A stretch of 64,000 nucleotides of DNA, from the NCBI GenBank assembly GCA_034406715.1, contig CP137865.1, positions 1,054,001 through 1,118,000 on the forward strand, in the 5' to 3' direction. The notes under the pieces are model-generated. The model was given only the letters and a program-made list of their open reading frames with translations, made no database searches and was not told the DNA's origin. This DNA is from Rhodotorula mucilaginosa. Its lineage: Eukaryota; Basidiomycota; Microbotryomycetes; Sporidiobolales; Sporidiobolaceae. Shown piece after piece: positions 10,737 to 22,636 of this stretch; the first letter of the stretch is position 1; the number at the start of each line of letters is the position of its first letter. The position numbers and the translations under genes were made by a program.

Positions 10737-13700
10737 CTACGCGTGGGTCGCCGCATGCGCCGAGTGAGAGTTGATGGGAAGTTTTCGTCGCTGCTCTTCC
10801 TGTGTCATGATACTGTGACGGCGGATCGTCAGCATACGGAAGAAGGGAAGTCTCGAAAGGTGCACATTAACGCACCGATACAGCGCAGTCTGGTCAAAAG
10901 ACCAATTCGGGCTGAGGGAGGTCAAGAACGGATGCAGCTTCGCCTCGGACGCTTTCGGTCGCGCGTCCGGTTCACTGCGAGCATGTCAGACAGATCAGTA
11001 AGAGCGTAGGGAGGACAGAGGGCGACTGCGCTCACATTTGCAAGCAATCGCTGACGAATCGGTCGGCATCGGGAGAAAGCGTAACGTCTGGCGGCAAAGG
11101 CGGCCGCATGCGCTCGGCTCCGAGCTGTGTCGAGCGCTTAGTCAGCTACGAGGGCCTCTTCGACTACTCAGGCACCGTCTGCTCACCTTGAACATGGCGC
11201 CCATGAACCCTTCCCCTTCCCACGGTCGAGAACCGGCGAGCATCTCGATGCAGATGCAGCCCAGACTCCAGATATCCGCTTTCGCAGAATAGCCCTGCTT
11301 GTTGTTGTGGATCACTGCGCGGGTATGAGGGGTCAGTGTCGGGTTCGACTGCGGAGCAGATCCGAGCAAAGTCGTTCCTCACCTTCCGGGGCCATCCAGA
11401 AGATCGATCCCTGCATGGACATGTTCTCGTTGTTCTGATAGATGTCGCCTGCATTTGCAGGTACTCAGCACTCGTTCTCGGTGTCAGCAGAGCGTAATAG
11501 CAGACGCACCACTCTTTTTCGACGTGCCGAAATCCGAAATCTTGCACATCCCGTCTTGGTCGATCAAGATGTTGTCCGCCTTCATGTCCCGATGCAAGAT
11601 TCCGAGACCGTGAAGGTACTCGAGTCCGTCCAGGATCTGAAGTGTAAAGAAGCGAATGACGTCTTCCTCGAACTGAAGATTGGGGTGGTCAGCTTCATCT
11701 CACTTAGCACAAGCAAGTGAACGACGAACCTTGCCGTGCGTCCGGATGATGCGACCGATCGAGCCACCGGGGACATACTCGAGGAAAATCGAAAGGTATT
11801 CGGGCGTCTGTTCCATTCCTGCTCGAGGGGGGGAAACGAACAGATTAGACGGAAACGGGGAAGTGCTGTTCCATGTCGAGACACGCACCAAGATAGAGCA
11901 CGATGTTCGGATGGTCCAGATCCTTCAAGAGCTCAATCTCGGCCTTGAGAGAGGAGATCATGCCCTTGATGCGCTGATCCTCCTTGTCAGAGAAGCTTCG
12001 AGGCATCTCGACCTGCTTGACGGCGATCGTTTCGCCGGTCGTCACGCTAAGTGCGATGTAAACGTGACCGTACGTTCCGCGGCCGATCAAGTCTCCCTTG
12101 ATCCACTTGTACGAGACTGCAGAAGGGGACAAACGAAGTCAGCTGACGAGGAATTGAGCGGAAATCGAGTGCACTTACAGTTTTCGGGATCGTCGTTGGA
12201 AGTCTCGCGCAGGGCGTCGATGTCATTCATCTGAGCAGACGTGACTTCCTCGATCTTGGCACCAAACAGCTTGGTGCTTCGCCGCCGGAGCAGGTTCGAA
12301 GCGAGACCGGATGCCGCGGTCGCAACGTTGCGGCCGGCCTTCTGGAGCATGCGCTTCCGATCTTGAGCAACCACACGGATCGACTTGTGGTAGCCTAGGT
12401 TCGAGCGGCGAGTATGCGAGGCCAGCGGCTGATCCTTGACCGGGCTCGATGCACTCGTCGATCCGCCGGGCGGCGAAGGCGCAGCAAGGTCAAACACCGG
12501 CTTGTCGAGATCGTGTTCGGGGAAAAAGACGTCGAGGTGCTCGAGGACGGTCTCGACGGGCGGACGGAACGCCCAGTCGTTATCGTCAGACGCGCGCGCC
12601 GCGAGAGAGTTGCGGCGCGCAAAGGGCGAGTCGGATCCCGCCGGCGAGCGTTCAAAGCGAGACGAGAGGTACCGCCGCGCGCTCGAAGCTGACCCGTCTG
12701 ATCTGCGGCCCGTAGTCGGCGCCCCTTCTCGGCGAGAGGACTCTTGCTCGCTACCAGCGGAACCGCGACCTGCTGACCGTTCGCCGTCTCTGCCACTCTG
12801 GTTCGACTGCGGGCCGGACGGAGTCGAGTTCGAACCGATTCTCAATCGCAGACTTGGCCGGTTCGACAGCGCCGTGTCCTTGTCGTCGCCGGTATTTGCA
12901 AACGAAGAACCGTTGTTGGTTTGCGACGGACCGTGGCCAGGGAAGAAGGTTGCCGAGTCGTCGAGCTCGTCTCCAAACTCGTCGACCAGTTTGGGTGTGT
13001 TTGGCGCCGACGCTGCTGCCGACGGGCTGCTCGAGTCGGGTCGGAGCGTGCCGGTAGCAGCCACTGGTAGCAAGGTACCTCCTTCGGTCGCGGACGACGC
13101 ACCGAACCGGGAAAGGATAGTCTGCGTCCAGTCCTGCGCGTCTGGAACCGAGGAACGACGGTCTGCAGGTTTCGGGGCAGGCGTCGGGGGGTTGGTCGGC
13201 GCCTTGGAAGGGGAAGGCAGCCCATACGCCGCGGGCGTCGGCACTGCGGTGGTCGAGACCGAGTGCGCCGAGGTTTGTGAAGCTTTTCGCTCCGAAGGAG
13301 GAGGCGGCGCGGTCGAAGCAGCGGGCTGGTTGACCGGGAACCAGGTACCAGTTTCTTCGTCGAGGGGGTCTCCGAACTCGTCGACGAGACGAGGCTTCTC
13401 GACCGTCGCGGGAGTCAGGGAGAAGCGGTGCCGAGATCCGTCGCTCGCGGGGGTGATGGGTCCTGTCAGCGAGCTGCGGGTGGATGAGGGCGGACTTGTC
13501 GCCGAATTTGACGAGTTGGCGATGGCGTCAACCGAAGGATGGTGCGGAGTTCGCATGGTATCGACGAGGCCATCGTACGCGCCGTCGTCGTCCGCGAAAG
13601 CCGGCACAGACGACTGCCCGTGAGCCGTCTGCCGATCACCTGGCAGCGAAAGCTGCGAGTCGAACCGCCGCTCCAGCTCGTAGACGGTACCGCTCCTCGA

Positions 13701-15920
13701 TCTCCCGCCGTTCGAGGACGCATTGCTGTCTTGCCGAGCCCTGACGCGATCCACCTCACCCAAGTAGCCTGCTGCTGACGAAGGCCGCTCGAGCGCCCCT
13801 GGCCATTCGCTCCGCGCAGATTGCGGCGACAAGGCTTGCGGCAGGATCCGAGACGTGTAAGAAGATCCGGTCTGCTGCTGGGCTTGTACCGGCGCGGAGT
13901 AGAAGGCGGAAGCGGGATTCGAGCCCGATCCGCTCGAAGTGATCGAGTCGACGGACGGACGACCGACTGGACTGGGCGTCACGCGAGACGCCGGAGCTCT
14001 ACTTGATCCCGAGTAATCGACTGCCAACTTCTCGTAAGTCCCGCGAAGGTTGTCGGCGCTCCGCGAAGCGAGGAGACCAACGTTCGTTGGCGCAGCGAGC
14101 GTGGCAGCGCGCGGAGGCAAGCCACTGGTCGGATAGCCAGTTCGCGGTTGCTGCGGAAGGTGGACGACAGAAGACTGTCCCTGAAGAGACAGGTTGTGGT
14201 ACGGCGACTGGTTTGACGGCAGCGGAAGGTTGCGATACGGGTCGTTCGCGTACTGCCGCATGTTTGCTCTCGGATCGGTGTTCGGCAGGGCGCGAGGGGG
14301 ATGTTGAGAATACGAGCTCGGCGGATGCTGAGAGTACGAGCTCGGCGCAGGGAGCGAGGGAGCGTGCTGGGGCGTGGACGCGGTGATTGATCGTGACCAG
14401 TCGCTCGAGGTGACCTGCAGCACCGGCACGCTCTGGGTCCGCGAGTCGGGCATCCCGCTCGGTGACGGAGCGGGAGGCAATCGTCTTGGCGTGCCAGCAA
14501 AGCCGGACGAAGACGAATGGTAGCCTTGAGGTCCGAGAGCTGGCGGCGATAGGGAAGCCGAGGCGGGAGGCGAGGTGACTAGCTGGTTCGCCGAAGGGTA
14601 CTGAAAGTACTCCTCGGGCGAAGTCTTTGGCGTGGTAGACATGGAGGACAGCGGCTGGTGCCCGTGGCCGAATCGCGAATCGGCTGGAGGGCTGAGGATG
14701 GTGCTGGCCGATTGCGGCGAGGTCGTGAGACGCTGAGACGCGTAGCTCGACGATGAGGCCTGGCGAGGTGGAACGGCCACGGTGCTGCCGGCCTGTTGAC
14801 GGCGACTGGCGAGACTCGGTTCTTCGTATCCGGAAGGTCGCGCCGTCTCTCGCTGGACAAGCCCGCTCGGAGTTTCTGACGCTCGGGACGAGACGGACGG
14901 GCTCTTTTGCCGATGGAAACTCGCCGCCGAGTTGGGTGAGGGCGGTCGCCCACCGCTGCCACTGCTCCGGCTAGTCTCGCGGTCTCGGTGGTGCGCCATG
15001 CGGAAGCTGGCGGCGCTCGCAAACTCGACGGCGTTTCGGCCTTCCTCTGGGGGCCAGTGCCCTGGCCGCGGCGAAGTGACTTCTTTGACAAAGACGGTGA
15101 TTTGAGGTCCGTCACCTCGGGCGCACGCCTTGACTGCCGACCACAACTCCTCGTCCGAGACCGGACGGCCTTCGCCCGCGCCGATCCTGGTGAGGTAGAA
15201 AGTGTGTCGCGGCATGTCCTCGTCGGCGATATGAAGTCGGGTCATGATCACATCCTTGACCGCCTCGACGGAAGCGAGATTGGTGAGGGGGACGACCACG
15301 AGCGACTCGAGGTCTGCCGTTGCCGTTACAATTGCTGAGGGAGGGAGAGGTGATCGGGGCGGCATTGGAGGAGGCGGAGGAGAGAACGATGAATGTACTC
15401 GAGCGGGAGGAGAGCCGTATGATTGATGGAACTGCGAATAGTTCGAGTTGTCTTCGAGATGAGGAGACGGGCGCTGCACGTAGGTATTCTCATCAGCTCA
15501 GAAGCGGAGCTCCGAGAGCGAGGGCACACAGCGCGGGCTGCTCACCGGCGAGAGGGATCCGCGAGGCGTATGGGTCCTCGGTGTCGCGTCTGAGTAACGG
15601 AACGGGTCTGCCGGTGCCGGCCGACTTGAGGCGGTCCGCACTCCGCCAGCGCCTGCGAGCGAGTTGACCGACCAAAAAGTCTCGTCGTGCTGGGAGTAGG
15701 TCGGCATGCCCGCCGGAGCATAAGAGCTCCCATTCGGTGGCGCGGGCGAGTACGACGCGCCGGCGTGAGGATACCGTCCGCCTTGGTCGTTCGAGTGAAC
15801 TGGCTGAGAAGGGCGGGGTGTCGGCAGAGGTCGAACAGTGCCGACGCCCGCCATTCCCGCGTTCCTTGGCGGCAGATCGCCGGGATACCGCTGCGTGTAT
15901 CCTTCAGAGGCTGATCGCAT
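10737..15920 (-). CDS. BCK1: BCK1-type MAP kinase kinase kinase (cell wall integrity)
   Basis: MAPKKK of the Pkc1 cell wall integrity cascade, expected to phosphorylate MKK1/2-type kinases. The N-terminus is a long S/P/Q-rich region, interrupted at about 15.1-15.3 kb by a ubiquitin-like/RA-type module ([18 protein letters not shown], then [20 protein letters not shown]). The kinase domain is C-terminal: [20 protein letters not shown] (glycine loop), AVKQVEMP (catalytic Lys), [27 protein letters not shown] and [16 protein letters not shown]. The phrase [13 protein letters not shown] is typical of Bck1. After the kinase only about 20 residues follow. ATG 15920 ([14 protein letters not shown]) is used because the upstream exon, spliced at GTAAGT near 16036, carries an in-frame TGA just before the junction, so it must be leader. 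A long + strand ORF opposite the Ser-rich region is a shadow. Confidence 0.9.
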
Positions 15921-17705
15921 GGCGTGCTGAGGCCGATGAGCAGTCGTTGCGGCTCCAGGAGGGAAGTCCCTGTTGGTAAGAGAAGTCAGCGCGGCCCAGG
16001 ACAGGAGGGCTACGTCCTGCGTAGCTCTCCAGCTGTAACTTACCTTCAATATGCGTCTGCGTATGATCGGCGCTCGTCGTCTGCCTCCCTGAGCTGTGTG
16101 CCCGTCGACGTCGATCTCGGCCGGACCGCGCGGTTCGAGCGGAGCAGCTCCGAGTCCCGAATGTAGCGGATCTGGCTGAACGCGGTCGAAGTATCGCTCC
16201 CTGTAAGCAAGACAGACAGTCGCTCCTGCACGCGCTGTCCCTCGTCGCTATGGGTTTTCGGATGCGCCCAAAGTGAGGTCGGTCAGGATTGATCGAGCGC
16301 CGAGCGGGACGTGATGACGGGCGACTCGGCCTTAGCGCAGCTCTCGAGCCGTACGCCCAACAGTCCTGACGCTCTAGCTACGCCTCGGTGCTTGCCAAGC
16401 GTCTATACTGACCGTGCGCGTGCTGCTCCGAGTCCCGCTCCGTCGCCTGCCTCGACTTGCTCCCCATTCCGCGCGATCGACCAGTCTCAACCTCGACGAC
16501 TCGTGTCGATAGAGCCGGAGGCTAGCCGAACTACGGGGAATATGCCGGAAAGCAGGCTGTCGGGCACACCCGTGCCGTCCAGGACCGCCGGGCGGACTCA
16601 AACCGATGGTACGCTTTCTCGCTTTCCGCCTGTCCCGCTCGCCGGACGTCGAGGGCTGCACGTCTGGACGAGGTTGTGACATTGTCGAGGTTCTTGACAT
16701 GGCTTTCTTGTCGATAATCGCATCGGAAACATCCGACAGGCAACGCAACCCGTTCCGGGAACAACCGTCGCTGACCTACCCGGTTGGCACCCTACAGGAG
16801 CCCGAAACGAGGGGCAGCAATCCGCCGTTGGTCAGCAGAAGTCTTCAGATACAGTGCGCACCGGCTCTCGTCACTGCTCCGAAGTATCGCTGAACCCCAG
16901 GGCAAGAGCTGACGAAAACGGCCTCCGCAGAATGCATCCGGTCCGGTCGCCGCTTCTACCGCCGACGAGCAGCGGAGACAGCCGAGTGACGCAGAGCTTA
17001 AGGCGAGAGCAGCAGCAGCAGTCGCGCGGACGCGGATCATCGCCGACCCTTCAATCACGAGCGCGTTCCGACCGGACGTCGACGGCGAGTTGTACAACCT
17101 CTTTATTCGGTGATTCCGGCGAGTACCAACACATCCTGTATGCACTTGAAATACTGTACACGCACGCGTCCGCACAGACTCGGCCCAAGCCGTGTGGCAC
17201 GGCTTCGGTCTGTCGTCTTGCCAGGACCGCCGGGTGCACCTGGGCGAAAAACGCGTGATCGCGACGGCACGCCTTTCCCTGCCCTGCTTGCGCTCTGATG
17301 CACTGGTCAGCCACTTCCAGACGATCATCAAGCTACATACATATGCACACATGGCCCAGATCTTTGCGCGTTCAAGAAGCTCAAGAGCAGACTTCTCTCT
17401 CACAGAAGGCTCGGCGATTTCACATGTCAAACCAGAAAGCACGCGACTTTGCCTCCACTCTTTCACCCGCAGCACTCCATGTTGCGCCATCCTTTCTCGT
17501 TCGCGCACCATTCGATCCTAGGTGGACGAACTATCCATGGCCCAGATGCTCGGAGTGATTGAAGGTCTTAGGTCCGATCAGGTGAAGGCTCGGACATCGC
17601 GTGCTCCGACCAAGTTCCTGCAGCTCACGAATCGAAGAAGCCGCATACCTCTGTTCCCTCAGGTCTCGCGCACGGCTTTCTTCCCCAACTCGACCACTGC
17701 ATAGA
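15921..17705. other. long divergent gap with a spliced leader
   Basis: About 1.8 kb between the BCK1-like start and the MFS gene, by far the largest gap in the window. On the minus strand an exon of about 160 nt lies between an acceptor near 16196 (CTTACAG) and a donor at about 16036 (GTAAGT). It fits a non-coding 5' exon of the kinase gene. The longest minus frame (16792-17511) has no domain, no family resemblance and no proper intron context. I see no tRNA. Confidence 0.5.
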
Positions 17706-19774
17706 TGGCGCTCGACGACACCGCCAGCCTCGAAAAGGGTTCGCCAGACCTGTTCCCGGACAGCGGACAGCAGTCCGTCGCTTCAGAGGATGCAGTCGCC
17801 TCGACCATTACCTACACGGCAGAAGAGGAGCAGCGAGTATTGCGCAAAGGTCAGTAGACCTTCCGAGCGACGGGACTATAGAGAGTAACTCACATAGCGC
17901 TCGTGCATGCAGTCGATTGGGCTCTCTTGCCCGGCCTCACGCTTCTTTATCTTCTTTCCTTCCTGTGAGTTTCACGTTCGCAGCTCCTCTTCTACTTCCT
18001 TGTACTCATGCGATGCCCTTGACAGCGATCGATCCAACATCGGAAATGCGAAACTGCTGGGATTGATGAAAGACATCGGTCTCGCCAAGAACCCGGCCGC
18101 TTACAACACCTCCCTCGCACTCTACTTTCTCGGCTACGTTCTCTTCGAGATCCCCGCCAACATGGTGTAAGTTCTGCGCTGTGTGACGGCTTCGAGGCCC
18201 CGGCTGACCCAAGGGACGAGGACGCAGGCTCAAGAAATTCAATCCGAAAGTGTGGCTGCCGACGCTCACCGTCGCCTGGGGCATCACGGCAACTCTCCAG
18301 TGCCTGATCAAGAACGAGCCGGGCTTCTATGCGGCTCGCTTCTTCCTCGGCGTGTCAGAAGCCGGCCTCTTCCCAGGTGAGTTCGGACCCGCTCTGTCCT
18401 GCCCGATGGAACCGGTTTTAACGAGGTTACCATCCGACAGGGATCATCTTCGTCTTCTCGTTGTACTACAAGCGTAACGAAAGGCACTGGCGCGTTGGCG
18501 TCTTCTTCGGCGGTGCTGCTTTGGCCGGAGCGCTGGGCGGCATTCTCGCCTGGGGTATTGGCCACATTAACGGGGGAGGCCTGCCGAGCTGGGCGTAAGC
18601 GATCTTGCGCATTGCCTCAAGTCGCGGGAAACACAATCGCTGACTATTCAATGACGCTGCAGCTGGATCTTTGCCATCGAAGGCATCTTCACCGTCATCG
18701 TCGGCGTGACCGCCTATTGGTGGGTTCCGGGCTACCCGAAGGACGCCACCTTCCTGAACGAACGCGAGCACGCCATCCTCATCGACCGGCTGCGCAAGGG
18801 CAGCGACAGCGCCGATAACGAACCGTTCAACTGGGCGGGCGTCTGTACGTACGAGACCGAAAGAACGCAATTAGAGCGCTCGTGGCTGACGCTCCACTTT
18901 CTCGCAGGGGACGCCTTCAAAGACCCTTGGGTCATCGGCTACGGAATGCTCTTCCATTTCTTCGCCTTTACACTTTGTCAGTCCTTCCCCTTGAACTCCG
19001 GCGCTAAAACTGTGTCCACTGAACGACTACCTACTGTGCAGACTCGCTCTCGCTCTTCTTGCCGACGATCATTGCCCAGCTCGGCTACGCTTCGTGGCGC
19101 GCGCAACTCATGACCGTGCCGGTCTACGCCGCTGCGTTCGCTTGCATCATGCTCTCCGCCTGGATCTCGCACCGGGTTCGCCAGCGCGGCAGCATCATCG
19201 TCGCAGCTGGGGCGGTGGCCATCGTCGGCTACATTGTGCTGCTGACGACGCACACCGCCGGAGCTCGATACGCCGGCGCCTTCATTGCCGTCGCCGGCAT
19301 CTACTCTGCAAATGGTGAGTACGAGGGCAGGCGGAAAATGCTCAGGCTAAACGGGAAACTGATACTTGATCTGCTCAGGTCTGCTTCTCTCGTGGCCGTC
19401 CGAGAACGTCTCGCCGCAGACCAAGCGCGCTGTCTCGTCAGGCATGCAGATCTTTGTGAGTCTGCGCGGATCGTTCCTTGCGCCGAAGTGATGCTCAGAA
19501 GCTGACTCGCGACTCGCCTGTGCCGCAGATTGGGGACGTCGGCGCCATCGTGGGGGTGTTGGTTTTCCGACCTTCTCTCGCACACGATTTCTACCGGATC
19601 CCGCAAGGGATTTCGATCCTGTATACAGGCCTCGGCATGGTCCTCGCCGCCGTGCTCTCGATCACGATGGTTCGTGCGAACCGGAACGGGAACGCCGCTC
19701 GCGCCGCAGCAAAGGAGCGCGCTGGCGTACCCGCAATCGGAGACCGCGCTCGCGAATACCGCTTCCAGATCTAA
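17706..19774 (+). CDS. MFS transporter, anion:cation symporter (Dal5/allantoate permease) family
   Basis: Plasma-membrane proton-coupled uptake carrier for organic anions such as allantoate, nicotinate, biotin or pantothenate; the substrate cannot be read from sequence. About 12 membrane segments. The first helix is DWALLPGLTLLYLLSFLDRS followed by NIGNAK, the family signature. Others include TVAWGITATLQCLI, ARFFLGVSEAGLFPGIIFVF, GGAALAGALGGILAWGIG and AWIFAIEGIFTVIVGV. The central loop has NEREHAILIDRLRKG, as is usual in this family. The N-terminal cytosolic tail is acidic and Ser-rich, and the C-terminus ends with a short basic tail. At least eight short introns. I use the ATG at 17706 because it precedes the only in-frame N-terminus. 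Confidence 0.9.
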
Positions 19775-19810
19775 GATGTGCTGTAGAATTTGAATATAAG
19801 AAGTCATATG

Positions 19811-20600
19811 TCACGATATCCAGTTGCAGATTGCGGAGAGGAGATCTGCCTTGTGTTTCTTGTCCCTCCAGAAATGGTCTGCGCCCGCAACCTCGACCGA
19901 GCGAGACGATTCCGACCGTCCGAGCTCTGCTGCCCAGCGCCGAAACTTCTCGACGGCGGTAAACTGATCTTGATCGCCGTATACAGCCAGCACGCAGTGA
20001 TCCTTGCTGCGTATGCGGAGGGCCGACGTGAAGAACGACGTCTGCAGGGCGCAGAGAGCCCAAGCGACCGAGAGCGGGTATGAGATGAGGACGTAGGAGG
20101 TCTCGAAGTGGACGTCGGCGGTGTCGCTAGGCGGTGAGCAGGCCGAAGCGGCGAGGCTGCCGTACGAGTAACCGGCAAGGAGGAGAGTGACGGTTCGCGG
20201 TTCAGCAGTACTGTTGGGCAGAAATGCCGGCAGGAGGACGTCTCGAAGCATGCGCTCATAGTCCGTCGCCTCGGCAGTGCCTCTGCATGTATGATGTCGC
20301 GTCAGTCATGGCGCAAACACGTACGAGCCACCGTACTCACGTCCAAGAAACGCTGCCGGTCGAGGCCCCTGCGCCGCGAGCATCGTACCGGAGAACCGCC
20401 CAGCCCTCGGAGGCGAGCTTTTCGGCGAGAGCTACGACGACATGGTCTTCTTTGCTGCCTCCAAGTCGTCCGTATGGATGCGCGATCAGGGCGGCGCGGC
20501 TACCGGCTTGGGTTGGCTGATGAAGAGCAAAGGCCAGCGTCGGTCCGTCCGGCGAGATTGAATAGGTGCCGTGCTTGACAGTCGGCCGTTGACTGGTCAT
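19811..20600 (-). CDS. alpha/beta hydrolase, small cytosolic type
   Basis: Serine hydrolase of unknown substrate, two exons, about 240 aa. The oxyanion-side loop is AALIAHPYGRLGGSKEDHVV; then comes WAVLRYDARGAGASTG, the usual strand before the cap. The nucleophile elbow is AGYSYGS (Ser in G-Y-S-Y-G), the acid is in VYGDQDQF and the histidine in GADHFW, so the triad looks complete. No signal peptide. The compact size and the HPYGxxGGS pattern resemble the COG2945-like alpha/beta hydrolases rather than lipases or peptidases. The start ATG at 20600 gives MTSQRPTVKHGTYS and splices at about 20338 through GTGAGT to the second exon. Its 5' end faces the ThuA-like gene 160 bp away, so the two may share a promoter region. 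Confidence 0.82.
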
Positions 20601-20762
20601 GCTCTATGCGCAGGTAGCATCGCCCTCTCGCTCCGGGCTGTGTAGAGACGAAACCAACAGCCGAGGCTCGAGCGACAGCTTGACCTTGCCCCACATCCAT
20701 CACCACGCTTCTCTCTCCGCTTGCTACGAGAGGAGCACGTGCTCGAGTGCACACGTACGATC

Positions 20763-22082
20763 ATGCGAGGCTCAACAGCGGCGCGCTGGGGCGCAAGTCT
20801 CGCTGCGGCTGCTTTCCTGTCTCTCGTCTCCTTGGCCGTCGCGGCTCCGCCCGAGATCCTCGTCTACTACGCTGTATGTCGCACCTTTCGTCCGTCCCGT
20901 TCCAGCACAGACGCCGCTATGCCCCAAATGCGGTGCTTGCAGGCGTTGCCTCGACGCTTCGCTGACTTCTCCGTGCAATTGTAGACAGCAGGGTATTATC
21001 ACGACTCTATACAGGCTGCGATCAATGCGTTGGACGACATCGGGAAGACGACTTCACTCTACAACGCGACGTACTCCAAGGACCGGAACCTATTCACGGA
21101 TGAACAGTTGCAAAAATTCTCGGCCATCGTGTTTCTCAGCAACTCGGATCAGGTCCTCGACGACTCGGGCGAGGCGGCACTGCAGCAGTGGCTCACTCAA
21201 GGAGGAAGCCTTGTAGGCTTGCACGCGGGAACCGCTTGCCTGTTTAACGACACAGCCTTCGGGACAGCGATGGGTACGTCGCAGGATGAACCGATCATGT
21301 TGTCCCTGCTCTCAGCTGATTTTGCTCGACTCGCAGGGAGCTGGTTCGACTACCACCCGACCATCCAGAACGTGGTGAGTGCCTCTCACGCTTGCCGGTT
21401 TGCTCTCGGCGTGAGGCGTGCTGACAGGAGACGCATTTCTAGACCTTTACCAAGTTGGTCAACCATTCGACCGTCGACCCTTTACCGGATCGGTACGAGA
21501 CCTACGAGGAGGTTTACCACTTCCGGACCGACCCGCGCGATGTCAACTGCACGGTGTTGCTCTCGTACGACCCTTCGACAGTAGAGGATCCGGCTTTCGG
21601 CACTCGGCCGTACTACCAAGGCTCGCCGCCGCCGATCGCTTGGTATCGCGAGGGGCAGACCGTCGACCTCAGCAACGGTACCGATGCGAATCCGCCGACG
21701 ATGACGGGGCGAACGTGGATGACCTCCCTAGGCCACACGATCGAGATTTGGAGCGATCCAACTCACTTGGCCCACGTCGAAGCAGGGTGAGCTCTCCTGC
21801 AGTCCGACGCTTCTGCTTGCGTGACTGATGCGTCTCCTCCCACACAGACTCCGATGGGCCTTGGAGCCGTTCGAGCAGGCCACTGCGAATGGATCGGTAA
21901 AGTCTACGTCGGGTGCAACTTCTGCCTCGCAAAGCGCGTCCGCTTCTGCCTCTGCGGGTACGCCCTCTCAAGCTGCAGCAAGTACTCCAGCACCCACGTC
22001 GGGCGCGCTTCGCCATAGAGTCATGAGTGCAGGGAACGCTTTCGCAGGCTGGACGATCGCGGTTCTCGCCCTCGCTCTGTAA
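20763..22082 (+). CDS. secreted ThuA-like protein with probable GPI anchor
   Basis: ThuA domains have a glutamine-amidotransferase-like fold found in bacterial trehalose-utilisation and sugar-modifying proteins; a fungal role is not established. The signal peptide is residues 1-28, with the hydrophobic core SLAAAAFLSLVSLAVAAPP. The domain begins EILVYYATAGYYHDSIQAA; the GYYHDSI segment is characteristic. It continues through FSAIVFLSNSDQVLDDSGEA, GGSLVGLHAGTA and GSWFDYHP to a C-terminal part with GRTWMTSLGHTIEIW. A Ser/Thr/Ala-rich stalk follows and a hydrophobic tail ends the protein (AFAGWTIAVLALAL), as in GPI-anchored proteins. Several N-x-S/T sites are present. About five exons. Confidence 0.85.
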
Positions 22083-22107
22083 TTCCACCGATCTTGTTGC
22101 CTGTGAT

Positions 22108-22174
22108 GGGGACTGAGTGCGGGACTGAGTGCTCGGGGCTGAATGCTCGGGGCTGAGTGCTCGGGGCTGAACGC
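22108..22174. repeat. tandem repeat, about 14 nt unit, five imperfect copies
   Basis: The unit is close to CTCGGGGCTGAGTG; copies differ at one to three positions. It sits in the 3' flank of the ThuA-like gene. No coding role is seen. Confidence 0.8.
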
Positions 22175-22491
22175 ATAGCTGGCAATCCTGACGGCGTAAA
22201 GCGGGCTCTATGTATAGGTTGCGAGGAAACTCCGGCTTGAGAAGGTTCAATTTGCACGCTCGCGTCCGCGTCGCGCTCGCGCACGCGCACACATTCAGCG
22301 GGTCGATCGGCCGGCAGCGCAGCGGGCGTCCAAGCCCTTGTCAAGGAGGTGCCTGCGCCGTCTTGCGTTGTCTGTCTCTCCCTCTCTCCCTCCCTCCCTC
22401 CCTGTCTCCTTCTCCCCACTCGTCTCTCCAGTCCGCCCAGGCGATTCACCTCTCCCCCTTCTCTCTCTCCGACGACCCAAGAAGCATCGAG

Positions 22492-22565
22492 GTGAGTCTG
22501 GCAACGCGTCTCGACCGGTCACGCCTGCCGACACTGACCCACGCATACATACTGCCGCACTCTAG
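22492..22565 (+). other. probable 5' UTR intron of the DPBB gene
   Basis: A GTGAGT donor after CATCGAG and a CTCTAG acceptor 74 nt later lie 70 nt before the ATG of the next gene. The size and sites match the coding introns of this window. No transcript evidence. Confidence 0.45.
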
Positions 22566-22636
22566 CTGGTCTCGACTGCCCCCGTCACTGTAGCCTAGCC
22601 GTCTCCTCTCGTTCACCCTTGCCCCCGGATCCAACC

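Larger units (their letters stand above)
22083..22636. other. gap with short tandem repeat and CT-rich leader
   Basis: About 550 bp between two secreted-protein genes on the + strand. It holds a 14-nt tandem repeat at 22108-22174, a strong CT tract at about 22370-22430, and a likely intron in the 5' UTR of the next gene at 22492-22565. Confidence 0.5.

Noticed and set aside
12436-13623. 395-codon + strand open frame
   Set aside because: Lies opposite the Ser/Pro-rich region of the BCK1-like kinase, whose own frame is open over 3.4 kb and joins the kinase domain.
16125-16160. GGTTCGAG motif like a tRNA B box
   Set aside because: No acceptor stem, A box or cloverleaf could be drawn around it.
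16046-16231. coding-like minus exon upstream of the BCK1 start
   Set aside because: Its only frame compatible with the kinase stops at a TGA just before the splice junction, so it is treated as leader.
16792-17511. 239-codon minus-strand open frame in the large gap
   Set aside because: No family resemblance, Arg/Ser-rich composition typical of chance frames, and no splice context linking it to a gene.
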